Source: G965220825 sp965220825
Lineage (GTDB): Bacteria; Pseudomonadota; Alphaproteobacteria; UBA828
Length of the DNA stretch: 64,000 nucleotides
Assembly: GCA_965220825.1 (NCBI GenBank)
Contig: OZ244839.1
Location: forward strand, 186,001 to 250,000
Direction: 5' to 3'
Below are positions 55,282-64,000 of the stretch, one piece after another. Made by a program: the position numbers and the translations under genes. The notes below the pieces were generated by a model, which was not told the DNA's origin, did no database searches, and was given only the letters and a program-made list of their open reading frames with translations. The first letter of the stretch is position 1, and each line of letters starts with the position of its first letter.

Positions 55282-57216
55282 ATGAAACGGAAACGGTCCG
55301 ATTCCAGCGGCCTCACGCGCCGTGATCTCTTCGGTAACGCGGCGAAGTTCGCCACGGTGGCCGGTCTTTCCAGGCCGGTCGTGGCGACGGCGGCGGGTAC
55401 GACGGTCGCCGCGGGCGCGGGCGTCGCCATGGCACCGGGCCGCGCGGGCGCGGCGGAGAGCGTCGGCCCCGGCCAGCTCGACGACTATTACGGCTTCTGG
55501 TCGGGCGGCCAGTCGGGCGAGGTCCGCGTCGTCGGCGTGCCGTCGATGCGCGAACTGATACGCATTCCGGTGTTCAACACGGACAGTGCGACCGGCTGGG
55601 GCGTCACCAACGAAAGCCGAAAGATCCTGACCGAAGGCCTCACGGAAGAAACCAAGGCTTTCCTCGCGAGTCGCGGCGGCATCTACCCGAACGGCGATGC
55701 CCACCACCCCCACATGTCGTTCACCGACGGCACCTATGACGGGCGCTATGTGTGGATCAACGACAAGGCGAACACGCGGCTTGCGCGAATCGATTGCAAG
55801 ACGATGAAACCGGACAAGATCATCGAGATTCCCAACGCCAACGACATCCACGGCATGCGGCCGCAGAAATTTCCGCGTACCGGCTATCTCTTCTGCAATG
55901 GCGAGCACGAGGTGCCGCTGCCCAATGACGGCAGCGTGCTGGACGACCCCTCGCGCTATGTCGCCATCTTCAGCGCGGTGGACGGCGACAGCATGGAGGT
56001 GGCGTGGCAGGTGATCGTCGACGGCAACCTGGACAATGTGGACGCCGACTATCAGGGGAAATACGCCGTCTCCACTTGCTACAACTCCGAGATGGGCATG
56101 AATCTTGCGGATATGACGGCATCGGAGCGCGACTGGGCCGTCGTCTTCAACGTGCCCCGTATCGAAGAGGGCGTGCGGAACGGCGACTACACGGTCCATA
56201 ACGGCGTCAAGGTGCTGGATGGGCGGAAGGGCTCCCGCTATACGCGCTACATCCCGATTCCCACCAGTCCGCACGGGGTGAATACCGCACCGGACGGCAT
56301 CCACATCGTGGTCAACGGCAAGCTCTCCCCCACCTGCTCGGTGATCGACGTCCGCCGGCTGGACGACCTCTTCGAAGACCGCATCCAGCCACGCGACGCA
56401 ATCGTCGCCGAGCCGGAGCTCGGGATCGGGCCGTTGCACACCGCGTTCGACGGCCGCGGCAACTGCTACACCACGCTGTTCCTCGATAGCCAGATTGCCA
56501 AATGGAGCCTGGAGAAGGCCATCCGGCAATATAACGGCGAGGATGTGGATCCCATCCTCCAGAAGCTCGATGTCCACTACCAGCCCGGCCACAACCACAG
56601 CTCCATGGGCGAAACCAAGGAGGCGGACGGCAGGTGGCTCTTCTCGCTCAACAAGTTTTCGAAGGACCGCTTCCTCAATGTGGGGCCGTTGAAACCGGAG
56701 TGCGAGCAGGTCATCGACATTTCCGGCGACAGCATGCGGCTCGTGCATGACGGCCCGGCCTTCGCCGAGCCGCACGACTGCATCATCGTTTCCCGCTCCA
56801 AGCTCGATCCGAGCCACATCTGGGAGCGCACCAGCCCCATGTGGGAGGACGCGCGCAAGCAGGCCGCACTGGACGGCGTGGACCTCGACTGGGGCGAGGA
56901 CGTGATCCGGGACGGCAACAAGGTGCGTGTCTACATGTACTCGATCGCGCCCCAGTTCAGCCTCGAGACCTTTGAGGTCAATGAGGGGGACGAGGTCACC
57001 GTCTACATCACCAATATGGACGACATCGAAGACCTCACCCACGGCTGGACCCTTTCCAACTACGGGGTCGCCATGGAAATCGCGCCCCAGGCGACCGCCT
57101 CGGTGACGTTCACGGCGGACCGGCCGGGCGTTCACTGGTTCTATTGCCAATGGTTCTGCCACGCGCTCCACATGGAGATGCGGGGCCGGATGTTCGTGAA
57201 GCCCAGGACCGCCTGA
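55282..57216 (+). CDS. nosZ: Nitrous-oxide reductase, Tat-exported clade I
   Basis: A 644-residue periplasmic copper enzyme reducing N2O to N2. A twin-arginine signal (GLTRRDLFGNAAKF) directs Tat export and marks clade I. The seven-bladed propeller holds the CuZ histidines in DAHHPHMSF, ASPEH-type FAEPHDCII, TSPHGVNT, GPLHTAFD and HYQPGHNHSS. The C-terminal cupredoxin has the CuA ligands in HWFYCQWFCHALHMEM. ATG 55282 with GAAGGGAAA upstream is preferred to ATG 55261. Its stop overlaps the nosD start. Confidence 0.97.
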   Translation: MKRKRSDSSGLTRRDLFGNAAKFATVAGLSRPVVATAAGTTVAAGAGVAMAPGRAGAAESVGPGQLDDYYGFWSGGQSGEVRVVGVPSMRELIRIPVFNTDSATGWGVTNESRKILTEGLTEETKAFLASRGGIYPNGDAHHPHMSFTDGTYDGRYVWINDKANTRLARIDCKTMKPDKIIEIPNANDIHGMRPQKFPRTGYLFCNGEHEVPLPNDGSVLDDPSRYVAIFSAVDGDSMEVAWQVIVDGNLDNVDADYQGKYAVSTCYNSEMGMNLADMTASERDWAVVFNVPRIEEGVRNGDYTVHNGVKVLDGRKGSRYTRYIPIPTSPHGVNTAPDGIHIVVNGKLSPTCSVIDVRRLDDLFEDRIQPRDAIVAEPELGIGPLHTAFDGRGNCYTTLFLDSQIAKWSLEKAIRQYNGEDVDPILQKLDVHYQPGHNHSSMGETKEADGRWLFSLNKFSKDRFLNVGPLKPECEQVIDISGDSMRLVHDGPAFAEPHDCIIVSRSKLDPSHIWERTSPMWEDARKQAALDGVDLDWGEDVIRDGNKVRVYMYSIAPQFSLETFEVNEGDEVTVYITNMDDIEDLTHGWTLSNYGVAMEIAPQATASVTFTADRPGVHWFYCQWFCHALHMEMRGRMFVKPRTA

Positions 57217-58508
57217 TGGGCTGGGGGCGGCGTCTTCTCGGCTGGGGCGCGGCCGGGCTGCTGTGCGCAGCCCTGGCTTCGCCCCGGCCGGCGGACGCCG
57301 CCGAGATCAGGGTTCCCTCGGGCGGTGCGCATCTCGCCTCGGCGCTCGCCTCGGCCGCTCCCGGCGACGTGCTGATTCTGGAAGCGGGTATCCACCGGGG
57401 CCCGGCCGTCATCGACAAGCCGGACCTCACGCTCCAGGGAGAGGAGGGCGCCGTGGTGGACGGCGGGGGCCGGGGCAGGGTCGTGGAGGTGGCGGCCTCC
57501 GGCGCGACGGTGCGCGGGCTCGCCCTGCGCAATTCCGGCATGGACTTCGAGACCGTCGATGCCGGCGTCTTCGTGGGCAAGGCCGGCGACGGCGCGCTGA
57601 TCGAGGGCAACCGCCTCTCCGGCAATCTGTTCGGCATCTATCTCCATGGGCCGGAGCCGGCCGTGGTGCGGAACAACCATATCGTCGGCAGCCGCAATAG
57701 GCGCATGAACGACCGCGGCAACGGCATCCATATATGGAATTCGCCCGGTACGGTGGTGGAAGGCAACCATATCCGCTTCGGGAGGGACGGCATCTTCGCC
57801 ACCACCAGCAAGCGCAACGTCTTTCGCGGCAACCACTTCCGCGATCTGCGCTTCGCCATCCACTACATGTATGTGAACGACAGCATCATCGAGGGAAACC
57901 ATTCGACCAATAACCATGCGGCCTATGCGCTGATGTATTCCAGGCGGCTCGAGGTGCGGAACAATCTCTCGGAAGGGGATCGGGATCACGGGCTGCTGTT
58001 CAATTATGCGAACAGCTCCCGGATCAAGGGAAACACCGTCCGGAACGGCCGGGGCAAGTGCGTCTTTCTGTACAACTCCAACAAGAACCGCCTGCACGGA
58101 AACCGCTTCGAAGGCTGCGATACGGGCATTCATTTCACCGCGGGCTCCGAGCGCAATCTCTTCGCCGGCAACGCCTTCATCGACAACCGCAACCAGGTCA
58201 AATATGTGGGGACGCGCCACCTGGAATGGTCTCACGAGGGCTGCGGCAACTACTGGAGCGACAACCCGTCGTTCGACCTGGACGGCGACGGGCTTTCGGA
58301 CCTTCCCTATCGGCCCAACGATGTCGTCGATCAGGTGGTCTGGCGGCATCCGCTGGCCAAGTTTCTGCTGGCAAGCCCCGCGGTGCGAATAATGCGCTGG
58401 TCGCAGGCGCGGTTCCCCTCGCTCTATCCCGGCGGCGTGGTGGACAGCGCGCCTCTCATGAGTCCGCCGCCCGCGGCTGCGGCGGACGGCGCAGAGTGCG
58501 GGGTATGA
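57216..58508 (+). CDS. nosD: Periplasmic copper-site maturation protein NosD
   Basis: A 430-residue protein with a signal peptide (residues ~1-28, ending near ADAAE) and repeated right-handed beta-helix (CASH-type) units, such as NRLSGNLFGIYLHG, NHIVGSRNRR and NLFAGNAFIDNRN, in a regular ~22-residue ladder. NosD, together with the NosFY ABC transporter, supplies sulfur for the CuZ [4Cu:2S] cluster. ATG 57216 overlaps the nosZ stop. Its stop overlaps the nosF start by 4 bases. Confidence 0.95.
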   Translation: MGWGRRLLGWGAAGLLCAALASPRPADAAEIRVPSGGAHLASALASAAPGDVLILEAGIHRGPAVIDKPDLTLQGEEGAVVDGGGRGRVVEVAASGATVRGLALRNSGMDFETVDAGVFVGKAGDGALIEGNRLSGNLFGIYLHGPEPAVVRNNHIVGSRNRRMNDRGNGIHIWNSPGTVVEGNHIRFGRDGIFATTSKRNVFRGNHFRDLRFAIHYMYVNDSIIEGNHSTNNHAAYALMYSRRLEVRNNLSEGDRDHGLLFNYANSSRIKGNTVRNGRGKCVFLYNSNKNRLHGNRFEGCDTGIHFTAGSERNLFAGNAFIDNRNQVKYVGTRHLEWSHEGCGNYWSDNPSFDLDGDGLSDLPYRPNDVVDQVVWRHPLAKFLLASPAVRIMRWSQARFPSLYPGGVVDSAPLMSPPPAAAADGAECGV

Positions 58509-59434
58509 GCGTGCCGCCGGTCGATATCGTGCGCGCGACCAAGCGCTACGGCGCGCTCGTCGCCGTGGACGGGCTGAGTCTTGCGCTGGAACCGGGTGAA
58601 ACCGTGGCCTTGCTCGGCCATAACGGCGCCGGCAAGACGACTCTCATCAAGCTGATCCTGGGTCTCGTGCGCCCCAACGGAGGGGAGGTGCGCGTTTTCG
58701 GCGAGCCGGCGGGTCACCGCCGCGCCATCGCGGGGCGTCGCCATATCGGCTTCCTGCCTGAAGTCGTGCCGCTCTACGACGCCATGACCGGCGTCGGGCT
58801 GCTGCGCTTCTATGCCCGGCTCAAGGGCGTGCCCGCCGGAGGCTGCGGCGAGGCGCTGGAGCGGGTCGGGCTCGGGGAGGCCGCGAACAAGCGTATCGCC
58901 ACCTATTCCAAGGGCATGCGTCAGCGCCTCGGGCTCGCCCAGGCATTGCTGGGGCGGCCTCGACTCCTGCTGCTCGACGAGCCCACCAGCGGGCTCGATC
59001 CCACCGCCCGGCGCGCCTTCTATGAGACCGTCCGCGCCATGGCGGAGGGAGGCGCGGCGGTGCTGCTTTCCACCCATGCGCTCTCGGAGGTGGAGGCGCA
59101 GGAGGTGAGCCGCGTCGCCATCATGAAGCGGGGACGGCTCGCGGCCTGCGGTGCGCTGGAGACGTTGCGGGCGGAGGCGGCCTTGCCGACCCGCATCCGG
59201 GTTTTCTGCACACCGGGCGGCGCGACCGCCGTTGCGGAGCGGTTGAGAGAGGCCGGTGGCGCGACCCTGCGGGTAAACGGCCGAGCGGTGGAGCTCGCCT
59301 GCGCGCAGAGCGAGGCCATGGCCATCATGGGGTGCATTGCGGACCTCGACGGAACCGTGTGCGAAACCGAGATCCGGCCGCCGACGCTCGATGCGCTCTA
59401 CGCCCACTACCGGGGTGGGGAGGCGCGGCCGTGA
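58505..59434 (+). CDS. nosF: ABC transporter ATPase NosF
   Basis: A 309-residue cytoplasmic ATPase. Walker A is GHNGAGKTTLIKLILGL near residue 38, signature TYSKGMRQRLGLAQALL (SKGMRQR in place of LSGGQ), and Walker B LLLDEPTSGLD. It powers NosY in sulfur delivery or NosD-linked maturation. The ATG overlaps the nosD stop, and its own stop overlaps the GTG of nosY, so DFY are translationally coupled. Confidence 0.94.
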   Translation: MSVPPVDIVRATKRYGALVAVDGLSLALEPGETVALLGHNGAGKTTLIKLILGLVRPNGGEVRVFGEPAGHRRAIAGRRHIGFLPEVVPLYDAMTGVGLLRFYARLKGVPAGGCGEALERVGLGEAANKRIATYSKGMRQRLGLAQALLGRPRLLLLDEPTSGLDPTARRAFYETVRAMAEGGAAVLLSTHALSEVEAQEVSRVAIMKRGRLAACGALETLRAEAALPTRIRVFCTPGGATAVAERLREAGGATLRVNGRAVELACAQSEAMAIMGCIADLDGTVCETEIRPPTLDALYAHYRGGEARP

Positions 59435-60258
59435 ACCCGGTCTCCGTCATCGCCGGCAAGGAGATCGGCGACGGGTTCCGCAACCGCTGGGTGCTGGCGG
59501 CGGCACTCCTGCTGGGGGCGCTCGCGCTCGCCATGGCGTTCGTCGGTAGCGCACCCACCGGTGCCGTGGGCGCGAGCCGCTTGAGCGTGACGGTGGTGAG
59601 CCTCTCCTCCCTCGGGGTCTTTCTGATTCCGCTGATCGGGCTATTGCTCTCTTACGAGGCCCTGGTGACCGAGGGCGAGCGCGGCACCGTGCTGCTGCTG
59701 CTCGCATGCCCCGTGGCCCGCTGGCATGTGGTGCTCGGCAAGTTCCTGGGACATGCGGCCATTTTGGTCTTCGCCGTGGTGACGGGATATGGCGCTGCGG
59801 CGCTCGCGGCCGGGCTGTCGGGCGGCGCGGACGCCGAGGACTGGCTTGCCTTCGGAGCCATGGCGGGAAGCTCCGCGCTGCTGGGTGCGGTCTTTATCGC
59901 GCTCGGCTATCTGATCGGCGCTGCGGTGCGCAGCCGGGGCGCGGCCGCCGGCATCGCGGTCGCCGTCTGGCTGGTTTTCGTCGTGCTCTACGACGCCGCT
60001 CTGCTGGGCGTTCTGGTGGCGGACAAGGGGCATGTCGTCACCGAGGAGCTGTTTCACGCCCTCATGGCGCTGAACCCCACGGGGCTCTACCGCATGTTCA
60101 ACCTCTCGGGCTCGGAGGGCGTGGCGTCGGCGGCCGGCATGGCGGGTCTTGCGGCAAACGCCGGCTTCAGTGCGCCCTTGCTGCTGGGGGCGCTCGCGGC
60201 CTGGGTCGTCGTGCCGCTGACGGCGGCGGTACTCCTCCTCCGCGCGAGGGAGCCATGA
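59431..60258 (+). CDS. nosY: ABC transporter permease NosY
   Basis: A 275-residue membrane protein with about six helices. The amphipathic N-terminus VIAGKEIGDGFRNRWVL and the later LLSYEALVTEGERGTVLLLL text fit the NosY/ABC-2 type. With NosF it forms the transporter that delivers a sulfur species to NosD. GTG 59431 overlaps the nosF stop; the stop overlaps the nosL ATG. Confidence 0.93.
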   Translation: MNPVSVIAGKEIGDGFRNRWVLAAALLLGALALAMAFVGSAPTGAVGASRLSVTVVSLSSLGVFLIPLIGLLLSYEALVTEGERGTVLLLLACPVARWHVVLGKFLGHAAILVFAVVTGYGAAALAAGLSGGADAEDWLAFGAMAGSSALLGAVFIALGYLIGAAVRSRGAAAGIAVAVWLVFVVLYDAALLGVLVADKGHVVTEELFHALMALNPTGLYRMFNLSGSEGVASAAGMAGLAANAGFSAPLLLGALAAWVVVPLTAAVLLLRAREP

Positions 60259-60854
60259 GCGGCCGGGGCCTGCGTGCCGTCGCGCTGGCCGGGGTCGTGG
60301 TGGCCGCGTTTATCCTCGCAGGCTGCGGCGAAGAGGACGCCGCGCGGCCGCCGCCCCTGGAACTCGCCGGCGGAGAGGTCGGCCACTATTGCGGCATGCT
60401 GGTGCGCGAACATTCGGGCCCCAAGGGGCAGATCTTCCGGGAGGGGGCCGCGCAGCCGATCTGGTTCTCTTCGGTTCGCGACACCATCGCCTTCACCATG
60501 CTTCCGGAGGAGGCGAAAGACGTCGCGGCGATCTATGTGAACGACATGACGCGGGCGAACTGGGATTCGCCGGAACCGGGTAGCTGGATCGAGGCACGCG
60601 ACGCCTGGTTCGTGATCGAAAGCCGACGCACGGGCGGCATGGGCGCACCGGAAGCGGTGCCGTTCTCCGACCGCGCGGCGGCGGAGGCACTCGTTGCTTC
60701 GTCGGGAGGGCGGGTGGTGGCCTTCGACGACATACCGCAAGCCTTCATCCTGGGGGGCGGGGAGGGCGTACATGCCGCCGGATCGGACGGGATGGGGCAC
60801 GATGCGAAGGCCCACGCGCATCCGATGGCGCCGGGCGAGGGAGGCGGGACGTGA
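60255..60854 (+). CDS. nosL: Copper chaperone lipoprotein NosL
   Basis: A 199-residue outer-membrane-directed lipoprotein. The lipobox is LAGCGEE, with cysteine at residue ~27. The NosL copper-binding signature HYCGMLVREH lies near residue 46 and later methionines may help bind Cu(I). NosL delivers copper for assembly of the NosZ CuZ site. A histidine-containing C-terminal tail (GHDAKAHAHP) is visible. The GTG of the next gene overlaps its stop. Confidence 0.94.
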   Translation: MSGRGLRAVALAGVVVAAFILAGCGEEDAARPPPLELAGGEVGHYCGMLVREHSGPKGQIFREGAAQPIWFSSVRDTIAFTMLPEEAKDVAAIYVNDMTRANWDSPEPGSWIEARDAWFVIESRRTGGMGAPEAVPFSDRAAAEALVASSGGRVVAFDDIPQAFILGGGEGVHAAGSDGMGHDAKAHAHPMAPGEGGGT

Positions 60855-61897
60855 CCATGCGCTGGAGCCGGCGGCGGTTTCTCACCGTGACGGGCGCGGC
60901 TGCCGGCTTCGCGCTTGTTTCGCCCGGTATCGGGCGCGCGGGCGAGCGCTCCAGGATGCATGTCTGGCGGGGCGTGGCGCTCGGCGCGGAGGCGACGATC
61001 CTCCTCCATCATCCGGACGGTGCGGAGGCCAGGCGTATACTCGCTGACTGCGTGGACGAGATCGCCCGGCTCGAACGCGTCTTCAGCCTGTACCGCGGCG
61101 ATTCGGCACTCTCCCGGCTCAACCGCGACGGCGCGCTGGCGGCGCCGCCGCTCGATCTCGTGCAACTGCTCGGCGACTGCCGGCATTTCAGCCGCCTGAC
61201 GGGGGGTGCGTTCGACGCCACGGTCCAGCCGCTCTGGGCGCTTTATGCGTCCCATTTCGCCCGCCCGGGAGCGCGCCCGGAGGGTCCCGCCGAGGAGGAA
61301 ATCGCGCAAGCACGGGCTCTGGTGGACCATGAAGCGGTTTCGGTCGCGCCCTCCCGGATCGCGTTCCGCCGGCCCGGCATGGCGGCGACGCTCAACGGCA
61401 TCGCCCAGGGCTATGTGACGGACCGCGTGGGGGACATGCTGCGCGCCCGGGGCATCGACCGGGTGCTGCTCGACCTCGGCGAAGTCCGCGCGCTGGGGCG
61501 TCATCCATCGGGGCGGCCCTGGCGCGTCGGGCTCAGGGATGCGTTGCGGCCCGATCGCGTCGCAGGCCAACTCGACCTCGCCGACCAGGCGGTCGCGACC
61601 TCGGCACCGGCGGCTTTCCGCTTCGACGAAGGCGGCCGCCATCACCACCTGTTCGACCCTGCCTCGGGCCGTCCCGCCGCCGAAGCGGCCGGCGTCTCGG
61701 TCGTTGCGGGCGACGCGACGACCGCGGACGCCCTCTCCACCGCCCTCTGCGTCATGCCGGCGGCGAAGATTCCCGCGGTAACAGCGGCCTTCGAGAATGT
61801 TTCCGTCCTGGTTGCGGACTCCACCGGCGCTCTGACCAGCTACGGCGCCCGCCTCCGGCCGCGAGGCCTCGGGGCCCGCGCCGTTCCCGTCTCGTAG
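60851..61897 (+). CDS. nosX: FAD:protein FMN transferase NosX (ApbE family)
   Basis: A 348-residue periplasmic protein with a twin-arginine signal (SRRRFLTVTGAAAG). ApbE-family marks are LGAEATILLHH, RGDSALSRLNRDG and GGAFDATVQPLW, then NGIAQGYVTDRV and TSAPAAFRFDEGG. It transfers FMN to the threonine of NosR and thereby supports N2O reduction. GTG 60851 overlaps the nosL stop; ATG 60857 is also possible. It ends the nosRZDFYLX operon. Confidence 0.94.
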   Translation: MTMRWSRRRFLTVTGAAAGFALVSPGIGRAGERSRMHVWRGVALGAEATILLHHPDGAEARRILADCVDEIARLERVFSLYRGDSALSRLNRDGALAAPPLDLVQLLGDCRHFSRLTGGAFDATVQPLWALYASHFARPGARPEGPAEEEIAQARALVDHEAVSVAPSRIAFRRPGMAATLNGIAQGYVTDRVGDMLRARGIDRVLLDLGEVRALGRHPSGRPWRVGLRDALRPDRVAGQLDLADQAVATSAPAAFRFDEGGRHHHLFDPASGRPAAEAAGVSVVAGDATTADALSTALCVMPAAKIPAVTAAFENVSVLVADSTGALTSYGARLRPRGLGARAVPVS

Positions 61898-62088
61898 AAG
61901 GATACGGGTCACCGGCCCTGGGCGGGCCTGGAAGTTCGTACGCCGAATCGAACGGATCGCATGATCGCTTGGCGTGGTGCGCCGCCTGTGGATAGGATGG
62001 ACAAGCCGCCGCACCTCGCATCATGGGCGAAAGCGCGCCAGCGGGATTGCGGTCGAATGCTTGAGCGGCCCGATTCGAGAGAGGGACC

Positions 62089-62220
62089 ATGAACGCCCAG
62101 GTGTTGCCCGATTTCGACCGCATTTTCCCGCTGCCGACTGCGTCTCGCACACAGCCGGAAAGAAGCCGAATACGCCGTCCTATTCCGGAACCCGCCCGCC
62201 CCCGAGACGGAGAGCGGTGA
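62089..62220 (+). CDS. Candidate small ORF coupled to ybdK
   Basis: A 43-codon frame starts at ATG 62089 with a good ribosome site (GAGAGAGGGACC) and ends with TGA whose A is also the A of the ybdK ATG (TGATG). The product is short, proline- and arginine-rich in its second half, and matches no family I know. It may be a leader peptide that couples translation. The 191 bases between nosX and this ORF hold nothing I can identify. Confidence 0.4.
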   Translation: MNAQVLPDFDRIFPLPTASRTQPERSRIRRPIPEPARPRDGER

Positions 62221-63389
62221 TGGCCGGCGCCGCCAATCGGGACGACGTCTCGATCACCCTCGGGATCGAGGAGGAGCTGTTTCTGGTCGATACCGATTCC
62301 CGCGATCTCCTGATCGACCCGGATGACCGCATCTTCGAGGCGTGCGAGGCCGGCTGCGGAGAGCACAAGGTGGTGCGGGAGTTCCTGCGCTACCAGATCG
62401 AGACCAATACGAAAATATGCGATTCGGTCGCCTCGCTTCGCGCCGCACTGCGGGAGATCCGTGGCGTCGTCGTCGAGGCGGCGGAGCAATATGGAGCGGC
62501 GGTGATGGCCGCCTCCACCCACCCCTCCGCGCCATGGCGGACGCAGGCGGTGACGCCGCGGGAGCGCTACGAGCAGTTCGCCATGACGTTCCAGGAGGGG
62601 CTTCGGCGTTTCGTCATCGGCGGCATGCATATCCACGCGGGCTTCGGCGATGCGGACACGCGTATCCGGGTGATGACGGCGCTCCGTCGCTATTTGCCGC
62701 TGCTTCACGCATTGTCCACGTCATCGCCGTTCAATGCCGGACATGACACCGGGTTCAAGTCCTACCGCCTGAGCCTTGTGGGCGGCCTTCCGCGCACCGG
62801 CGTGCCGGGCCCGCTGGACTCGTGGGAGGCGTATGACCGGCTGGTCTCCGAGTATCGCCAGGCGAAGTTCATCGAGAACGGGAGCGAGCTCTGGTGGGAC
62901 ATTCGCCCGTCTCACGCCTACCCCACCATCGAACTTCGGATCTGCGACGTCTGCACGCAGGTGGAAGACGCCATGTGCATCGCCGCGCTCTATGCCTGCC
63001 TCATCCGTTGGCTTGCGCGCTTGTGCCGCGAAGGCGCGCTGCCGCCCGAGCCGCTCACCGAACTGGTCGCGGAAGACCGCTGGATCGCCCAGCGCTACGG
63101 CGTGTTCGCGTTCTTCGGAGACAGCGCATCCAGCACGGGCCGGGTGGACATCGAAGACCTTCTGACCACGCTGGTGGACGAGCTTGCAGCCGATGCGGAG
63201 GCGCTGGAATGCGAGGCGGAGGTGCGCCGCGCGTTCATCATCGTGAGACAAGGAACGGGCGCAGACCGCCAGATCGACCTTTACCGCCTGCGCCTCCTGG
63301 AAGGGGACACGCAAGAGGAGGCGTTGCGGCATGTGGTCGACATGCTGCTCGCCGAAACCCGGGAAGGACTCGGGGACGCCTCCGGTTGA
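62220..63389 (+). CDS. YbdK-type carboxylate-amine ligase (glutamate-cysteine ligase 2 family)
   Basis: A 389-residue ATP-dependent ligase. LGIEEELFLVDTDSRDL is the N-terminal metal/ATP motif of the GCS2 family, TNTKICDSV and GGMHIHAGF form the active site, and SELWWDIRPSHAYPTIELRI is conserved near residue 225. YbdK has weak gamma-glutamylcysteine ligase activity; real substrates are not settled. ATG 62220 overlaps the preceding small ORF stop. GTG 62217 is an alternative start. Confidence 0.9.
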   Translation: MAGAANRDDVSITLGIEEELFLVDTDSRDLLIDPDDRIFEACEAGCGEHKVVREFLRYQIETNTKICDSVASLRAALREIRGVVVEAAEQYGAAVMAASTHPSAPWRTQAVTPRERYEQFAMTFQEGLRRFVIGGMHIHAGFGDADTRIRVMTALRRYLPLLHALSTSSPFNAGHDTGFKSYRLSLVGGLPRTGVPGPLDSWEAYDRLVSEYRQAKFIENGSELWWDIRPSHAYPTIELRICDVCTQVEDAMCIAALYACLIRWLARLCREGALPPEPLTELVAEDRWIAQRYGVFAFFGDSASSTGRVDIEDLLTTLVDELAADAEALECEAEVRRAFIIVRQGTGADRQIDLYRLRLLEGDTQEEALRHVVDMLLAETREGLGDASG

Positions 63390-63510
63390 CGGCAGGTCCT
63401 GTGGAGCCGGATCCTCCGCGGCCCTGAAGCCTCCCAAACCCCGGCGGGATCATCCGGTTCATGGACCGGACATGACGCGTGCTGCCGGCGGGTTGCGCGA
63501 GCGTCCCTTT

Positions 63511-63545
63511 GCCTCTCACGCCGTGCGGCGTAAAACGAGAGAGGC
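63511..63545. promoter_or_regulatory. Hairpin before the amidohydrolase gene
   Basis: A 7-bp outer stem (GCCTCTC/GAGAGGC) encloses an inner stem ACGCC-gtgc-GGCGT. It ends 24 bases before the amidohydrolase start and 121 bases after the ybdK stop. It may be a terminator for ybdK (no T-run) or a 5' leader structure. Confidence 0.35.
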
Positions 63546-63569
63546 CACGAGGCGCGGGAGGCGGTGTCG

Positions 63570-64000
63570 ATGAGCGCGTATCTGATCGAAGGCGGCACGG
63601 TGCTGGATGCGACCGGGGCACCGCCACTGGAGAACGGCTCCGTTCTCGTGGAAGGAAACCGGATCGCAAAGATGGGCCCCGCGGCCGAGGTCGCGGCGGC
63701 GGCGCGGCAGAAAGGAGCGGTCGAGACGATCCCGGCCTCGGGCTGCACGGTCATGCCGGGCCTGATCGATGCCCACTGCCACATTTCCTATGGCGACATC
63801 CTTTCCTTCGAGGAGCTCGATCTCTATGCCGGTGTCGAGTACCGCACGCTCCGCGCGGCGAACAATGCCAGGAAGGTCTTGAGGGCGGGCGTCACCGCGT
63901 TCTCGGACCCGGGCTCCACCTGGAACATTTCGGTGGCCATACGGGATGCCATAAACGCCGGCCTTATCGAGGGGCCGCGCATGGCGGCGGCCGGGCGCTA
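63570..64000 (+). CDS. Amidohydrolase-family protein, N-terminal part (cut by window end)
   Basis: A frame open to the window end, 143 codons visible. The N-terminal beta-sandwich (MSAYLIEGGTVLDATGAPPL, then GSVLVEGNRIAKMGPAAEVAA) is followed by the metal motif PGLIDAHCHISYG (HxH). ATG 63570 follows GGCGCGGGAGGCGG. Members of this group hydrolyse imidazolonepropionate, Xaa-Pro dipeptides or other amides; the substrate is not predictable from this part. It is transcribed in the same direction as ybdK. Confidence 0.85.
   Translation, partial: MSAYLIEGGTVLDATGAPPLENGSVLVEGNRIAKMGPAAEVAAAARQKGAVETIPASGCTVMPGLIDAHCHISYGDILSFEELDLYAGVEYRTLRAANNARKVLRAGVTAFSDPGSTWNISVAIRDAINAGLIEGPRMAAAGR

Overview
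The window comes from a high-GC bacterium, most probably an alphaproteobacterium (Rhodospirillales-like). This is inferred from the gene families and conserved neighbourhoods: the DUF1285 - NUDIX - DUF6111 - CCA-nucleotidyltransferase cluster, a Cox-type molybdenum hydroxylase, an Atm1-type exporter, and a complete nosRZDFYLX cluster whose Tat-exported NosZ is of clade I type. No rRNA is present; the only RNA gene seen is a tRNA-Val(GAC).

Layout. 1-6561: a carbohydrate-type ABC importer (the binding-protein gene is cut by the window edge) runs into genes for a TPP-dependent dehydrogenase E1 alpha/E1 beta and a lipoyl-alpha/beta-hydrolase E2-like protein, resembling acetoin dehydrogenase without E3. 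6622-9329: a housekeeping cluster in overlapping frames. 9346-13007: a luciferase-like monooxygenase, a DyP peroxidase, an EamA transporter and tRNA-Val. 13200-23192: a compact defence operon. It holds hsdM, a first HEPN/MNT pair, a second HEPN gene, an in-frame fusion of an MNT nucleotidyltransferase to HsdS, an XRE-ImmA/IrrE gene, a RhuM-Fic/Doc gene and hsdR, mostly joined by 4-bp stop/start overlaps. 23451-29873: N-formylglutamate amidohydrolase, protein-isoaspartate methyltransferase and a BMP-type nucleoside ABC importer. 30006-31284: an intact IS256-family insertion with a 9-bp target duplication. 31522-39124: methylmalonyl-CoA mutase, an Atm1-like exporter, an AlkD-like protein, MeaB, L28, a queuosine-precursor transporter and uracil phosphoribosyltransferase. 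39181-44549: an AGPS-like flavoprotein and a four-gene molybdenum hydroxylase with a split large subunit. 44607-47683: an accessory patch with a Fic protein, a short repeat element, gene-poor AT-richer DNA and a solitary HigA-like antitoxin beside a toxin remnant. 47684-50587: an SDR, a MetX-like hydrolase and a second luciferase-like protein. 51060-61897: a Crp/Fnr regulator, an unusual ferritin-like repeat protein and the nos cluster for N2O respiration, with an FNR-like box inside a 38-bp palindrome in the divergent promoter region. 62089-64000: a small ORF, a YbdK-type carboxylate-amine ligase and the start of an amidohydrolase.

Two repeat families overlay this. Five copies of a long hairpin (24-25 bp arms, T-rich/A-rich loop) lie between genes. 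Three of them sit inside short, internally deleted insertion-sequence derivatives (296-449 bp) that keep both ends and the C-terminal integrase codons.

The most interesting system is the 13-23 kb operon. Both HEPN proteins carry the HepT motif RX4HXY and both nucleotidyltransferase domains carry the MntA motif GSX10DXD, but the second MntA-like domain is welded to the DNA-recognition subunit of the restriction-modification enzyme. This suggests that a HepT-type toxin is tethered to, or policed by, the type I restriction complex.
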